Source: Clostridia bacterium
GTDB lineage: Bacteria; Bacillota; Clostridia; Oscillospirales; Acutalibacteraceae
Direction: 5' to 3'
Assembly (NCBI GenBank): GCA_017531385.1
Contig: JAFXLD010000039.1
Coordinates: 23,611 to 87,610, forward strand
DNA: 64,000 bases
Part shown: positions 18,214 to 27,634 of the stretch, piece after piece
Layout: each line of letters begins with the position of its first letter
How positions within the stretch are numbered: position 1 is the first letter of the stretch
Translations under genes and position numbers: made by a program
Notes under the pieces: generated by a model
Told to the model about the DNA's origin: nothing
The model's database searches: none
The model's input: the letters and a program-made list of their open reading frames with translations, nothing else

Positions 18214-18708
18214 TTATTTGTTGTATTTTTCTTCGATTGCCTTGTTCTTTTCAAGGACTTTTGCACTGCCCTGTTTTCTTGCATCAGCAAGCTTTGCTTC
18301 AAGCTCCTTATCTTCTATTGCAAGCATCTGGATTGCAAGAAGTGCCGCATTTGCCGCACCGTTTACTGCAACGGTTGCAACGGGCATACCTGTAGGCATC
18401 ATAACAGTTGAAAGAAGTGCATCCATACCGTCAAGATATTTTGCCGCAACGGGAATGCCGATAACGGGCAGAGTTGTATTTGCAGCAATTGCACCTGCAA
18501 GATGAGCCGCCATACCTGCCGCAGCAATTATTGCACCGAAACCGTTTGCTCTGGCATTTTCTGAAAACTCTTTTGCTTCAAGGGGGGTTCTGTGAGCAGA
18601 GTAAACATGAACTTCAAAAGGCACACCGTACTCTTCGAGAGTGTTGATTGCTTTTTCTACAACAGGCAGATCGGAATCACTGCCCATAATGACTGCTACT
18701 TTTTTCAT
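18214..18708 (-). CDS. purE: N5-carboxyaminoimidazole ribonucleotide mutase
   Basis: Class I PurE, which moves the carboxyl group of N5-CAIR to give CAIR. The 164 residues contain [31 protein letters not shown] and the GIPV..AT core typical of the family. It is the first visible gene of the operon, with a good promoter about 85 bases upstream. The partner PurK is not in this window. Confidence 0.96.
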   Translation of the reverse strand: MKKVAVIMGSDSDLPVVEKAINTLEEYGVPFEVHVYSAHRTPLEAKEFSENARANGFGAIIAAAGMAAHLAGAIAANTTLPVIGIPVAAKYLDGMDALLSTVMMPTGMPVATVAVNGAANAALLAIQMLAIEDKELEAKLADARKQGSAKVLEKNKAIEEKYNK

Positions 18709-18790
18709 AAAAGCATCCTCATTTCCATAACTAAACTAAAAAAATTCAGATATTATTCCTTATCGGACATCCGAAAAAAATTACAGGAAG

Positions 18791-18820
18791 ATTATATCAT
18801 TATATGTTATAAAAAGTCAA
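18791..18820 (-). promoter_or_regulatory. Promoter of the purine operon
   Basis: Minus strand TTGACT (18815-18820), 18-base spacer, perfect TATAAT (18791-18796). The leader contains the short palindrome CGGATGTCCG. No purine riboswitch core and no Bacillus-type PurBox (CCGAAC) was seen. Confidence 0.6.
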
Positions 18821-18983
18821 CTATAAAATATATAAAATAAACTAATAAGATACTTATATAATTCAGCAAAAACAATAAAAAAAATATCTGTATTTTTTCT
18901 TGGCAGATGCGTAAAAATATAATGATTGCAAAATTTTTTTTATTGATGTATAATATGTAAAGAATAATTTTTCGGAGGTTGCC

Positions 18984-21254
18984 ATGAGAAACATCAAAAT
19001 AATCAATGACAGCTGGCTTTTTTCAAAAAATGCCAAATCTGTACCTACTGCACTTCCCGCAGACTGGACTGCACTTAATCTCCCCTACACATGGAACGGT
19101 AAAGACGGTCAGGACGGCGGGAACGACTATTACAGAGGCACTTGCTGGTTTGCAAAATCTATAAAAGCAGATGAACTTCCCGAAGGTGCCGTTCATTATC
19201 TTCAGTTTGACGGCGTAAATTCATCCTGCGAAGTTTTCTGGAACGGCAAGAGTATCGCAAAACATGACGGCGGTTATTCAACTTTCAGAGCTCAGATAAA
19301 AGATACAAAAGACGAAAATCTTCTGTGTATTGCTGTTGACAATTCACCTAACGACAGAGTTTATCCACAGAACGCCGACTTCACATTCTACGGCGGTATT
19401 TACCGTGATGTAATCGTTATAGGTGTTGCAAAGAATCATTTTGACCTTGATTATTACGGTGCTCCCGGAATTATGGTCACACCCAAAATCAAAGGCAATG
19501 ATGCTGAAATCGAAATAAAAACATTCATAAAAGATGATGACAACTGCAAGGTAAAATACGAAATCTTCGCTGACGGTGAAGTTATTGCTTCCTGTGAAAA
19601 AGACGGTGATGACGAAGCTGAATTTACAATCAGAAACGTTCATCTCTGGGACGGTCTCAAAGACCCGTACCTTTACACAGCTAAGGCTACTCTTATCGAA
19701 AACGGTGAAGCGATTGATGAAATTTCAACAAGATTCGGTTGCCGTTCATTCAGCATTGATCCTGAAAAGGGCTTTATTCTCAACGGCAGAGAATACCCCC
19801 TCAGAGGTGTGTCACGTCATCAGGACAGACCTGACATCGGCAATGCACTTCTTCCTGAGCATCACAAAGAAGACATTGACCTGATTCTCGAAATGGGTGC
19901 AAACACAATCCGTCTTGCACATTATCAGCATTCACAGGTTTTCTATGACCTTTGTGACGAAGCAGGTCTTGTTATCTGGGCAGAAATCCCCTATATTTCA
20001 AGACATATGTCAACAGGTTTCGACAATACAATCAGCCAGATGAAGGAGCTTGTTTCTCAGAATTATAATCATCCGTCAATTGTTGTATGGGGACTTTCAA
20101 ACGAAATTACAATTGCAGGTGCATCAGATCCCGACCTTGTCAGAAACCATAAAAAACTCAATGAACTCTGTCACGAAATGGACAAGACAAGACTTACAAC
20201 CATTGCTTCCGTTACAATGTGCTCCATTGATTCAGAGTATGTTCACATCAGTGATGTTCTTTCATACAACCACTATTTCGGCTGGTACGGCGGTACAACA
20301 GACATGAACGGTCCATGGTTTGATGATTTCCATAAGAAATATCCTAAGAAGCCCATAGGTCTGAGCGAATACGGATGTGAAGCTCTCAACTGGCATACTT
20401 CAGACCCCGTTCAGGGCGACTATACCGAAGAATATCAGGCATATTATCACGAAGAACTTATCAAGCAGATTGCCGAAAGACCTTATCTGTGGGCAACTCA
20501 TGTATGGAATATGTTCGACTTTGCCGCAGATGCACGTGCTGAAGGCGGAGAAAACGGCATGAATCACAAAGGCCTTGTTACCTTTGACAGAAAGTACAAA
20601 AAAGACTCATATTACGCATATCAGGCATGGCTTTCAGACAAACCCATGGTTCATCTTTGCGGCAAGCGTTACATTGACCGTGTTGAAGATGTGACAAAAG
20701 TTACAGTATATTCCAACTGTGATGAAGTTGAACTTTTTGCGAACGGTGTAAGTGTAGGCAAACAAACAAAGGGTAAATATCCGTTCTTCTATTTTGATGT
20801 TAAGAACGAGGGTGAAACAACACTTACAGTCAAGGCAGGAGACCTTGAAGACACCGCAACAATCCGTAAAGTTGACACTCCCAACGAAGCATATATAATG
20901 AAAGAAGAAGGTCAGGTTATAAACTGGTTTGAAATCAACACTCCTGACGGTTACTTCTCAATCAATGACACAATCGGCGACATCATGTCAACATTCAGAG
21001 GCAAAATCACAATGCTGAAATTTGTGCTTATGCTCAAGAATACTCTCAGCGGCAATAAGAAAGACGGCGAAGAGAACAAGAGCGGAATGATGGCAGGATT
21101 CAGCGTCACACCTGCAATGCTGAAAAATATTTACGGCATGGCGAAGGGCTTTACAATCAAGCGTGTGTTCTCAATGATAGGCAACAGCTTCACAAAAGAA
21201 CAGATTCTTGAACTCAATGCAATGCTCAACAAGGTTAAAAAACCAAAAAAATAG
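18984..21254 (+). CDS. GH2-family beta-galactosidase/beta-glucuronidase-like enzyme
   Basis: Retaining glycoside hydrolase of family 2. The 756 residues contain the N-terminal sugar-binding sandwich, an immunoglobulin-like domain, and a TIM barrel beginning near RGVSRHQDRPDIGNAL. The acid/base is Glu374 in WGLSNEI and the nucleophile is Glu462 in GLSEYGCEA. No signal peptide is present. The C-terminal ~115 residues after the last beta domain are unusual: mostly helical, hydrophobic and Lys-rich (FRGKITMLKFVLMLKNTL, KPKK end), unlike a carbohydrate-binding module. beta-Galactosidase is the default call; the substrate is open. It has an independent transcript with its own terminator. Confidence 0.88.
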   Translation: MRNIKIINDSWLFSKNAKSVPTALPADWTALNLPYTWNGKDGQDGGNDYYRGTCWFAKSIKADELPEGAVHYLQFDGVNSSCEVFWNGKSIAKHDGGYSTFRAQIKDTKDENLLCIAVDNSPNDRVYPQNADFTFYGGIYRDVIVIGVAKNHFDLDYYGAPGIMVTPKIKGNDAEIEIKTFIKDDDNCKVKYEIFADGEVIASCEKDGDDEAEFTIRNVHLWDGLKDPYLYTAKATLIENGEAIDEISTRFGCRSFSIDPEKGFILNGREYPLRGVSRHQDRPDIGNALLPEHHKEDIDLILEMGANTIRLAHYQHSQVFYDLCDEAGLVIWAEIPYISRHMSTGFDNTISQMKELVSQNYNHPSIVVWGLSNEITIAGASDPDLVRNHKKLNELCHEMDKTRLTTIASVTMCSIDSEYVHISDVLSYNHYFGWYGGTTDMNGPWFDDFHKKYPKKPIGLSEYGCEALNWHTSDPVQGDYTEEYQAYYHEELIKQIAERPYLWATHVWNMFDFAADARAEGGENGMNHKGLVTFDRKYKKDSYYAYQAWLSDKPMVHLCGKRYIDRVEDVTKVTVYSNCDEVELFANGVSVGKQTKGKYPFFYFDVKNEGETTLTVKAGDLEDTATIRKVDTPNEAYIMKEEGQVINWFEINTPDGYFSINDTIGDIMSTFRGKITMLKFVLMLKNTLSGNKKDGEENKSGMMAGFSVTPAMLKNIYGMAKGFTIKRVFSMIGNSFTKEQILELNAMLNKVKKPKK

Positions 21255-21263
21255 TCAAAACTC

Positions 21264-21293
21264 AGGGACTGTGACTTTACAGTCCCTTTTTTC
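21264..21293 (+). terminator. Terminator after the GH2 gene
   Basis: AGGGACTGT / ACAGTCCCT stem with a 6-base loop followed by a T-run. Confidence 0.82.
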
Positions 21294-21383
21294 TGTAAAA
21301 ATTTAACAAATTGTACTTTATTTCTTATATTCTTTATTGTATAATCCAATTATATAATAAAAAAAAAGGACTGGTGAATAATT

Positions 21384-22409
21384 ATGAAAACAATTCTCAT
21401 CGGAGCAGGCGCAATCGGCGGAACAATTGCTGTTCTGACAAAGGAAGCAGGCTATGATGTGAGCATTCTCTGTCACAGTGCCGGCACAAAAAACGAAATA
21501 GAACAGAACGGTCTTGCCCTTCACGGTGCAAAAGGTGAACACAATGAAAAATTCAAGTGTTACTGCAGTGCAGAGGAAATGGGCGAAGAAAAATTTGATA
21601 TTTGCATAATTGCAACAAAATATTCAGCAATGGCTGATACTGCCAAACTCATTCTTCCCTTTCTCAAAGAGGACAGCCTTGTTGTGGGTATGCAGAACGG
21701 TCTTTGCACATCAGAACTTGCAGAAATTGTCGGCAAAAAAAGAGCCGTGGGCTGTATGCTCGGCTTCGGTGCAACAAGAAACAGCGCCGCAGATATTACA
21801 ATGACAAGTCTCGGAGAAATGTACATAGGTATGCCCGAGGGTTATCATCCTGAGAATCTTGATTCACTCAAAACTATGCTCGATGCTGTTCTTCCCACAA
21901 CAATTTCAGACGACATCACCCGTCAGCAATATTCAAAGCTTATCATCAATTCATGCATCAATGCAACTGCAGGTATAACAGGCAAGACTCTCGGCGTTAT
22001 CATTGACGATTCAAGAGCAGGCAAACTGTTCCTTGCAATCGCAAGAGAAGGTATGAATGTTGCAAAGGCAATGGGCATCAAAGTTCCAAAATACGGCAAG
22101 CTCCTTGAATACAGACTTCTCATGCTTATGGACAATGCACCGTATAACGCAATCTGCCGTATGATAGTAAAACTTGTTGCAAAAATCAAATATGCAGATG
22201 TAAAGCCCTCTACTCTTCAGTCACTTGAAAGAAATGAACTTACTGAAATCGATATTTTCAACGGCTATATCGCAGCAAAAGGCAAAGAGTTCGGTGTTGC
22301 AACTCCCGTAAACAGCAAACTGACCGAAATGATTCACGAAATCGAAAGAAAAGAAAGACCCATTACTCCCGATAATCTTGATGAGTTCAAGGGTATACTT
22401 TTCAAATAA
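21384..22409 (+). CDS. panE: 2-Dehydropantoate 2-reductase family protein
   Basis: NADPH-dependent reductase of the ketopantoate reductase/ApbA family. The 341 residues start with the Rossmann motif ILIGAGAIGGTIA. Family substrate-site segments are present: KLIINSCINATAGITGKTLG (catalytic Lys and Asn) and the C-terminal ERNELTEIDIFNGYIAAKGK with the conserved Glu. Its convergent neighbour is ilvD, which makes ketoisovalerate, the precursor of ketopantoate, so a true pantothenate role is plausible. No panB/panC is nearby and other 2-keto acid substrates remain possible. Confidence 0.85.
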   Translation: MKTILIGAGAIGGTIAVLTKEAGYDVSILCHSAGTKNEIEQNGLALHGAKGEHNEKFKCYCSAEEMGEEKFDICIIATKYSAMADTAKLILPFLKEDSLVVGMQNGLCTSELAEIVGKKRAVGCMLGFGATRNSAADITMTSLGEMYIGMPEGYHPENLDSLKTMLDAVLPTTISDDITRQQYSKLIINSCINATAGITGKTLGVIIDDSRAGKLFLAIAREGMNVAKAMGIKVPKYGKLLEYRLLMLMDNAPYNAICRMIVKLVAKIKYADVKPSTLQSLERNELTEIDIFNGYIAAKGKEFGVATPVNSKLTEMIHEIERKERPITPDNLDEFKGILFK

Positions 22410-22424
22410 TAAGATAAAAAATTA

Positions 22425-22462
22425 TCCGTGTCTTGCTTGATTGCAAAACACGGAGTTTTTTT
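22425..22462. terminator. Shared terminator between panE and ilvD
   Basis: TCCGTGT...ACACGGA hairpin with a T-rich tail on the plus strand, placed between the two convergent stops only 57 bases apart. Confidence 0.75.
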
Positions 22463-22466
22463 ATTT

Positions 22467-24161
22467 TTATTCAAGTACGGCACCGTCAGAAACAGGTCCG
22501 ACAAGCTTTGCATATCTTGCAAGCCAACCTGTTTTTACGGGACATTCATAAGGTTCAAGATTCTTTCTTCTTTCTTCAAGAACTTCGTCACTCACTTCGA
22601 GATTGAGTGTTCGCTTGCTTGTTGAATATGAAATAATATCACCGTTTTCAACAAGTGCAATATTACCGCCCAGCGCTGCTTCGGGTGAAACATGGCCGAT
22701 AACACCGCCTCTTGAAAGACCTGAGAATCTGCCGTCTGTGACAAGAGCGATATCTTTATCCATACCCATACCGCACATGAGAGCTGTCAGCATAAGCATT
22801 TCCTGCATTCCGGGACCGCCCTTGGGACCTTCATAACGAAGAACAATAACATCACCGGGCACGATATCACCGAAAATCAGCCCGTTAAGAGCTTCCTGAT
22901 GGCTGTTGAAAACCTTTGCGGGACCTGAATGTTCAAGCATATTCGGATCAACACCTGCAGTTTTTATAACCGCACCCTTGGGAGCAAGATTACCGTAAAG
23001 AATTGCAAGACCGCCTTCGGGTGAATAAGGATCTTCAAAAGTTCTGATTACTGTGGGATCAAGAATTTCAGCATTCGCAACATTTTCTGCAATTGTCCTG
23101 CCTGTAATTGTTTCCTGATCGCCCCATAAATATCCTTTTTCAACACCCTGTTTTATAACAGCGGATACACCGCCTGCATTTTCAAGGTCAACCATAAGAT
23201 GTTCGCCTGAGGGAGAAAGTTTCACGATGTGAGGCACTTCCCTGCCGATTCTGTCGAAATCATCAAGAGTGATCTTTATGCCTGCTTCATGAGCAAGTGC
23301 GGGAAGATGAAGAGCTGTATTTGTTGAACAGCCAAGCATCATATCAAGTTTTATCGCATTATAGAATGATTCCTGAGTTATGAATTCAGAGGGCTTGATA
23401 TCATATTTTGCAAGTTCAACGGCTCTCATACCCGAACGCTTTGCCATGTGATATCTTTTTGCATAAACTGCAGGAACAGTACCTGTTCCGGGCAATGAAA
23501 GACCGAGAATTTCTGTCATACATGCCATTGAATTTGCAGTGAACATACCCTGACATGAACCGCAAGTGGGACATACTTCATTTTCATACTGACAATAGAC
23601 TTCGCTGTCAAGATTACCTGCAATAACCTGACCTGCACTTTCGGCAATAGTCTGCACATCAACACGAGAACCTTTATAATTACCGGGAAGCATAGGACCT
23701 GCTGTTACAACGATAAACGGAATATCAAGTCTCAACGCACCCATAACCATGCCGGGAATTATTTTATCACAGGCACAAACAAGCACAAGTGCATCGCAGA
23801 TATGTGCCTTTGCCATTGTTTCCACGCTGTCTGCAATCAGTTCACGGCTGGGAAGAGAATATTTCATTCCTTCAGTACCCATGATCATACCGTCACAGAC
23901 ACCGATTGTACCGAATTCAACAGGTGTTCCGCCACCCATCAGAATACCGTCTTTAACAGACTGACCGATTTTATCAAGATTTGAATGTCCCGGAAAAAAG
24001 TTGGAATAAGAATTGCAAATTCCTATAAAAGGTCTGTATATTTCTTCGTCGGTAAGCCCTGCACCTTTCATAAGTGAACGGGCACTGACTTTCGTTTCGT
24101 CTGATTTCAGTTCGTAACTTCTGAATTCGTCTTCATCAAGAGGTCTTCTTTTCTTTATCAA
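22467..24161 (-). CDS. ilvD: Dihydroxy-acid dehydratase
   Basis: Fe-S dehydratase of branched-chain amino-acid synthesis, making 2-ketoisovalerate and 2-keto-3-methylvalerate. The 564 residues match the family length. Cluster-ligand cysteines are visible in VCACDKIIPGM and CPTCGSCQGMFTANSM. The conserved PGGPGMQEMLM-type region and GRFSGLSRG near the C-terminus are present. The start is a TTG at 24159-24161 with AAAGGATG upstream; no better ATG exists. It is transcribed alone here; the other ilv genes are not in the window. Confidence 0.96.
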   Translation of the reverse strand: MIKKRRPLDEDEFRSYELKSDETKVSARSLMKGAGLTDEEIYRPFIGICNSYSNFFPGHSNLDKIGQSVKDGILMGGGTPVEFGTIGVCDGMIMGTEGMKYSLPSRELIADSVETMAKAHICDALVLVCACDKIIPGMVMGALRLDIPFIVVTAGPMLPGNYKGSRVDVQTIAESAGQVIAGNLDSEVYCQYENEVCPTCGSCQGMFTANSMACMTEILGLSLPGTGTVPAVYAKRYHMAKRSGMRAVELAKYDIKPSEFITQESFYNAIKLDMMLGCSTNTALHLPALAHEAGIKITLDDFDRIGREVPHIVKLSPSGEHLMVDLENAGGVSAVIKQGVEKGYLWGDQETITGRTIAENVANAEILDPTVIRTFEDPYSPEGGLAILYGNLAPKGAVIKTAGVDPNMLEHSGPAKVFNSHQEALNGLIFGDIVPGDVIVLRYEGPKGGPGMQEMLMLTALMCGMGMDKDIALVTDGRFSGLSRGGVIGHVSPEAALGGNIALVENGDIISYSTSKRTLNLEVSDEVLEERRKNLEPYECPVKTGWLARYAKLVGPVSDGAVLE

Positions 24162-24344
24162 AATTATTCATCCTTTCAGACAAGTTTATATGTTAAATAT
24201 ATCCCATATAAAATAACAAAGCAATATTTTTTTGTTACATTCACACAAATTTAAATACATATTCATACTTATGTAACATTTTTATATAAAATATGTATTA
24301 AGATTAAAACAAACATTATAAAAATTAAAAAAGAGGTTATAATC

Positions 24345-24671
24345 ATGATCGGTTTAGGTAAATGGCAAGGCTCAGTAAACATTCAGATTCTGAAATTCAG
24401 CGGTGATGTTTTCATCACAATAAGCGATAACAACGGTGAATATAACGTTGACATTCAGCTTCCCAAACAGCTTGAAAAAGTAAAGCTCCGTTTTGAATCA
24501 ATTGAAGAAGTAGGCGACAATGCACTTAAAGGCAAAGGCAAACTTCTTACTCCCGCAGGCAGAGAGCTTGCTTTTGAAGCAGGTGTTGATTTTGACGGTG
24601 ACGAAATGGGCGGTTACCTTAAAATCGCTATTGCAAATATCAAAATCAAAAACGGTCACAGAATTGATTGA
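24345..24671 (+). CDS. Unknown 108-aa protein
   Basis: I do not recognise this family. The protein is soluble and compact, begins MIGLGKWQGSVNIQI and alternates short beta-strand-like segments (VFITISDNNGEYNVDIQLP, VKLRFESIEEVG, GGYLKIAIANIKIK), suggesting a small beta-sandwich or barrel. There is no signal peptide and no cysteine. It has an AAGAGG ribosome binding site and a strong terminator 17 bases after the stop, so it is a genuine single-gene unit. Codon use resembles its neighbours. Function unknown. Confidence 0.8.
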   Translation: MIGLGKWQGSVNIQILKFSGDVFITISDNNGEYNVDIQLPKQLEKVKLRFESIEEVGDNALKGKGKLLTPAGRELAFEAGVDFDGDEMGGYLKIAIANIKIKNGHRID

Positions 24672-24687
24672 TTACATATAAGACAGA

Positions 24688-24715
24688 AAGACTTCGCAAA
24701 CCGAAGTCTTTTTTT
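24688..24715 (+). terminator. Terminator after the 108-aa gene
   Basis: AAGACTTCG / CGAAGTCTT with loop CAAAC and a T-run. Confidence 0.88.
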
Positions 24716-24867
24716 CGTGCTGCGGATACAGAATTTTATTTTTTATTGCTGTTGATACCGAAAAATATACAGCTTCAATACGGTTAAATATAAACATTCT
24801 ATTAACAATTAAATATTGCAAAATTCAGAATCATCTATAACCAATTCATATAATTTTATCAAAAGTA

Positions 24868-24896
24868 TTGACATTATTGTTTAAATATGCTATATT
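24868..24896 (+). promoter_or_regulatory. Promoter of the secreted Ig-like protein gene
   Basis: TTGACA (24868-24873), 17-base spacer, TATATT (24891-24896). The gene starts 60 bases downstream after AAGGAGGG. Confidence 0.7.
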
Positions 24897-24956
24897 GAAA
24901 TTGCAAATATTAACAATATGTTAAGTTTGTGAAAAATATTTTAAGGAGGGACGATT

Positions 24957-25370
24957 ATGTCCGCATTTATTTCTCAGATTTTAATTTTCATCACTGTTCT
25001 GATCTCATTCATCTTTCCCGGTAATGTAAACGGTGCTGTTGTTACTGTTGACAAAGAAGTTAAAACAACAGACTCAGTAATTGAATACACCGTTACCAAC
25101 GAAACAAGACTTGTTATTGCAGATGACAGTTGGGTTGAGACTCTCGAAATCAAAGTCGGCGATGCTTGGGTTGCTGTTCCTGAAATTGACGAAGCCACAG
25201 AAGACAAGTTCTATGTAAACCCCGGTGACGCAACATCTGACAGCTACGATGCCGGCATTCTGGCTCCCGGAACATACAGACTCACAGTTGGCTACAATGT
25301 TGTTACAGGGTTCGACGGCACTTGCGAAGTCGGATACAGCAGCGTTGAATTCCAAGTAGGTTTACTCTAA
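24957..25370 (+). CDS. Small secreted immunoglobulin-like protein
   Basis: A 137-residue protein with an N-terminal signal/anchor segment (ISQILIFITVLISFIFPG) and no lipobox. The rest forms one beta-rich domain: YTVTNETRLVIADDSWVETL, a PGDATSDSYDAGILAPGTYR turn region and a final strand. This resembles the bacterial Ig-like (Big_14-type) fold found in Clostridia surface proteins, and a comparable segment occurs in the M56 receptor at 38078. It is flanked by its own near-consensus promoter and terminator and has a very strong ribosome binding site, implying high expression. Function unknown. Confidence 0.75.
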   Translation: MSAFISQILIFITVLISFIFPGNVNGAVVTVDKEVKTTDSVIEYTVTNETRLVIADDSWVETLEIKVGDAWVAVPEIDEATEDKFYVNPGDATSDSYDAGILAPGTYRLTVGYNVVTGFDGTCEVGYSSVEFQVGLL

Positions 25371-25387
25371 AATTTAATTAAAAAATG

Positions 25388-25411
25388 CTCCCGAGAAATC
25401 GGGAGTTTTTT
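25388..25411 (+). terminator. Terminator after the Ig-like protein gene
   Basis: CTCCCGA / TCGGGAG stem with GAAA tetraloop and six T. Confidence 0.9.
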
Positions 25412-25471
25412 AATACAAAGAAGAATATTTGGTATTCCAGATAGTAATACCATTTCATATTAAGTAAAAAT

Positions 25472-25514
25472 AAGACTTCGTTTCAGCACTTGCCGATAAC
25501 GAAGTCTTTTTGTT
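25472..25514 (-). terminator. Terminator of the Nudix gene
   Basis: AAGACTTCGT / ACGAAGTCTT stem with a 17-base loop; A- and T-rich flanks on both sides let it work in both directions. It starts 5 bases after the Nudix stop. Confidence 0.65.
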
Positions 25515-25518
25515 TTTA

Positions 25519-26013
25519 TTATTTTTGCAATTCCAGATATTTGTTGATTACGGTAAATTCTCTGCGATACAGACTTTCATGATCCGGAGTTTTCTTTTTA
25601 TACTCTCCAAAAATTTCAAGAGCCTCAGGGATTTCCACCCATTCGGGAACAATTCCGTGGTCAATTTCAGTTTCCGTCAGAGCCTGTTTGCCCTGCCCTG
25701 TTACTTCACAAAGGAAATAATGAGCTATGTACAGCGTATCATAGCAATATTCATTAACTGTAAGAAAATGCTTCAATGGTTTAACTTCAAACCCCGTTTC
25801 TTCACGGACTTCTCTTACACAGCATTCTTCTTTTGTTTCACCCTCTTCGATTCCTCCGCCCGGTGACATATAAACACCCGTATTCATTTCATGCGACAGC
25901 AGGATCTTGCCGTTTTCAACAATAAATCCACGGCAAGAAGTCCTCTTTTTTTTATAAGGCTCTGTATAAGTTTTGCTGTATTGATTGATTATTTCGCAAT
26001 TGATTGTACTCAT
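25519..26013 (-). CDS. Nudix hydrolase
   Basis: Hydrolase of nucleoside-diphosphate-linked compounds. The 164 residues contain a complete Nudix box, GGGIEEGETKEECCVREVREETGF, here split as GGIEEGE and REVREETGF with the metal-binding glutamates intact. The box is flanked by the usual beta strands, and Cys residues surround it. The substrate (oxidised nucleotides, ADP-ribose, others) cannot be read from sequence. It is adjacent to an HD-domain phosphohydrolase in the same orientation, and the two may form a small nucleotide-sanitation unit. Confidence 0.9.
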   Translation of the reverse strand: MSTINCEIINQYSKTYTEPYKKKRTSCRGFIVENGKILLSHEMNTGVYMSPGGGIEEGETKEECCVREVREETGFEVKPLKHFLTVNEYCYDTLYIAHYFLCEVTGQGKQALTETEIDHGIVPEWVEIPEALEIFGEYKKKTPDHESLYRREFTVINKYLELQK

Positions 26014-26055
26014 TTTTAACTCTCCAAAACTCTTTAATATATTATTTTCAGCTTT

Positions 26056-26721
26056 TTAATTATCACTCAAAATATCATCAATTGTGCGAAGCTTTGCACA
26101 ATTATCGTTGACTAAGTTAACAAGCGAACCAAAAAACTCATTATCAATAGTTTTTTGCTTATCTGCAATTTCCTGTGCTGTTTTTGTAAAGAATCTGTCA
26201 TAGTTTTTTGCTACACGCCTTACATAATATCTTACAAACGTATCGGTCTCACAATTTTCATCCATATCAATTTTTCCGTCATTAACCACATACATAGGAT
26301 TATTGTAATTACCTATACCTATCAAGCTCCTTGATATTCCCATTATCCCGACAGCATCAAGTTTATCGGCATCATAGAGAATTTTAGCTTCAAGTGTTTT
26401 TTGTTGTCCGTAGCTTTCATTACTATGTGTAAAAACAGCATCACAAACAGATTCGATTTTTTCAACAGGAAAATCGATAGTTCTCAGGTACTCTCTTGCC
26501 ATTTCCGCTCCTGTTTCATTGTGTTTTTTCTTTTTACCGTCTCTGCCTATATCATGAAGCAGTGCAGCAGATAAAAGAATATCATAATCAACATTACTTT
26601 CTTTTTCAGCAATTTTCAGACAATTCCCCAAAACTCTGTATATGTGTTCCCTATCGTGAGCAGTTTCTTTTACACAGGATTTCATATAATTTTCAATTTT
26701 ATTAAAAAGTTCTTTTGTCAT
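26056..26721 (-). CDS. HD-domain phosphohydrolase
   Basis: Metal-dependent phosphohydrolase of the HD superfamily. I choose the ATG at 26719-26721, which has GAGG about 8 bases upstream and gives a typical YpgQ/YedJ-like N-terminus (MTKELFNKIENYMKS) and 221 residues; the frame continues 29 codons further upstream without a good ribosome binding site. Metal ligands: HDREHIYRV, then ALLHDIGRDGK, with a later Asp in YDADKLDAVG. Substrate unknown. It is followed 42 bases downstream by the Nudix gene. Confidence 0.87.
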   Translation of the reverse strand: MTKELFNKIENYMKSCVKETAHDREHIYRVLGNCLKIAEKESNVDYDILLSAALLHDIGRDGKKKKHNETGAEMAREYLRTIDFPVEKIESVCDAVFTHSNESYGQQKTLEAKILYDADKLDAVGIMGISRSLIGIGNYNNPMYVVNDGKIDMDENCETDTFVRYYVRRVAKNYDRFFTKTAQEIADKQKTIDNEFFGSLVNLVNDNCAKLRTIDDILSDN

Positions 26722-26907
26722 ACCATTTACCTCAAAGCAATCAAATTGCATCATTTTCTCTCTACTTACTTCCAAAATACAGTTTCTGAAAGTGTACTGC
26801 ATTTTCAATAATCATACCATTCCGTTTATGCAATGTCAATGACAGAAATCATAACGGACTTGCAAAATCAGATTCCCCTTTTCATATAATTCACAGAGGT
26901 GAATCAT

Positions 26908-27606
26908 ATGGACTTTTCTGTAATTGCACAGCTTTTCAGCAATATTATATTTTTTGCTCTGCACCTTGGCTCCCCCAATCTTTTCCCCAAACCGCTTTCA
27001 AAAAAAGATGAAGATGCTGCAGTAAAAAAAGCCATGAAAGGCGATATAAACGCAAGAAATCTGCTGATTGAGCACAATCTGCGCCTTGTCGTCCACATCA
27101 TAAAAAAATATTATGCCAACAACAGCGACCAGGATGACCTGATTTCAATCGGCACAATCGGACTTATCAAAGGCATAAACAGCTTCAATCCCGATAAAGG
27201 TGTCAGGCTGGCGACCTACGCATCGAGATGTATTGAAAATGAAATTCTGATGTATTTCCGTTCCGTGAAGAAAACGGCACAGGATATATCCATGAACGAG
27301 CCGATAGAAACGGACAGCGAGGGCAATCCTCTTACCCTTGCGGACATAATCAGCACCGAAGACACGATAGTTGACGATCTGCAGGAAAAAGCAAACAGAA
27401 TCCGTGTCAGAAATCTTGTTGAAAATATAAAAAATGAGCGTGACAAGACAATTATTATTCTGCGTTACGGTATTGACAATTCCGAGCCGATGACTCAGCA
27501 GGAGGTTGCCGACTTACTCGGAATTTCACGAAGCTATGTTTCACGGATCGAAACAAGGATCCTTTCCGAAATGCGTAAAGATTTTGATAAAAAAGATGAT
27601 GAATGA
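26908..27606 (+). CDS. sigK: RNA polymerase sporulation sigma factor SigK
   Basis: Late mother-cell sigma factor. The ~232 residues start with a hydrophobic pro-sequence (FSVIAQLFSNIIFFALHLG) like Bacillus pro-SigK, followed by region 2 (RNLLIEHNLRLVVHIIKKYY, DDLISIGTIGLIKGI) and the region 4 HTH (TQQEVADLLGISRSYVSRIE). The start is the ATG at 26908 preceded by GAGGTG; an in-frame GTG at 26899 is inside the ribosome binding site. The gene is continuous, without a skin-type insertion. The N-terminus implies activation by SpoIVFB-like proteolysis. Its presence supports a spore-forming ancestry. Confidence 0.93.
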   Translation: MDFSVIAQLFSNIIFFALHLGSPNLFPKPLSKKDEDAAVKKAMKGDINARNLLIEHNLRLVVHIIKKYYANNSDQDDLISIGTIGLIKGINSFNPDKGVRLATYASRCIENEILMYFRSVKKTAQDISMNEPIETDSEGNPLTLADIISTEDTIVDDLQEKANRIRVRNLVENIKNERDKTIIILRYGIDNSEPMTQQEVADLLGISRSYVSRIETRILSEMRKDFDKKDDE

Positions 27607-27612
27607 ACAAAA

Positions 27613-27634
27613 CCGCCCAACGGGCGGCTTTATT
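27613..27634. terminator. Terminator between sigK and tmcAL
   Basis: CCGCCC / GGGCGG stem with 3-base loop, flanked by AAAA on the left and CTTTATTT on the right; it serves the convergent genes, whose stops are 23 bases apart. Confidence 0.65.

Noticed and set aside
18709-18983. Purine riboswitch or PurBox upstream of purE
   Set aside because: No guanine-riboswitch core and no CCGAAC-type PurBox could be found on the correct strand.
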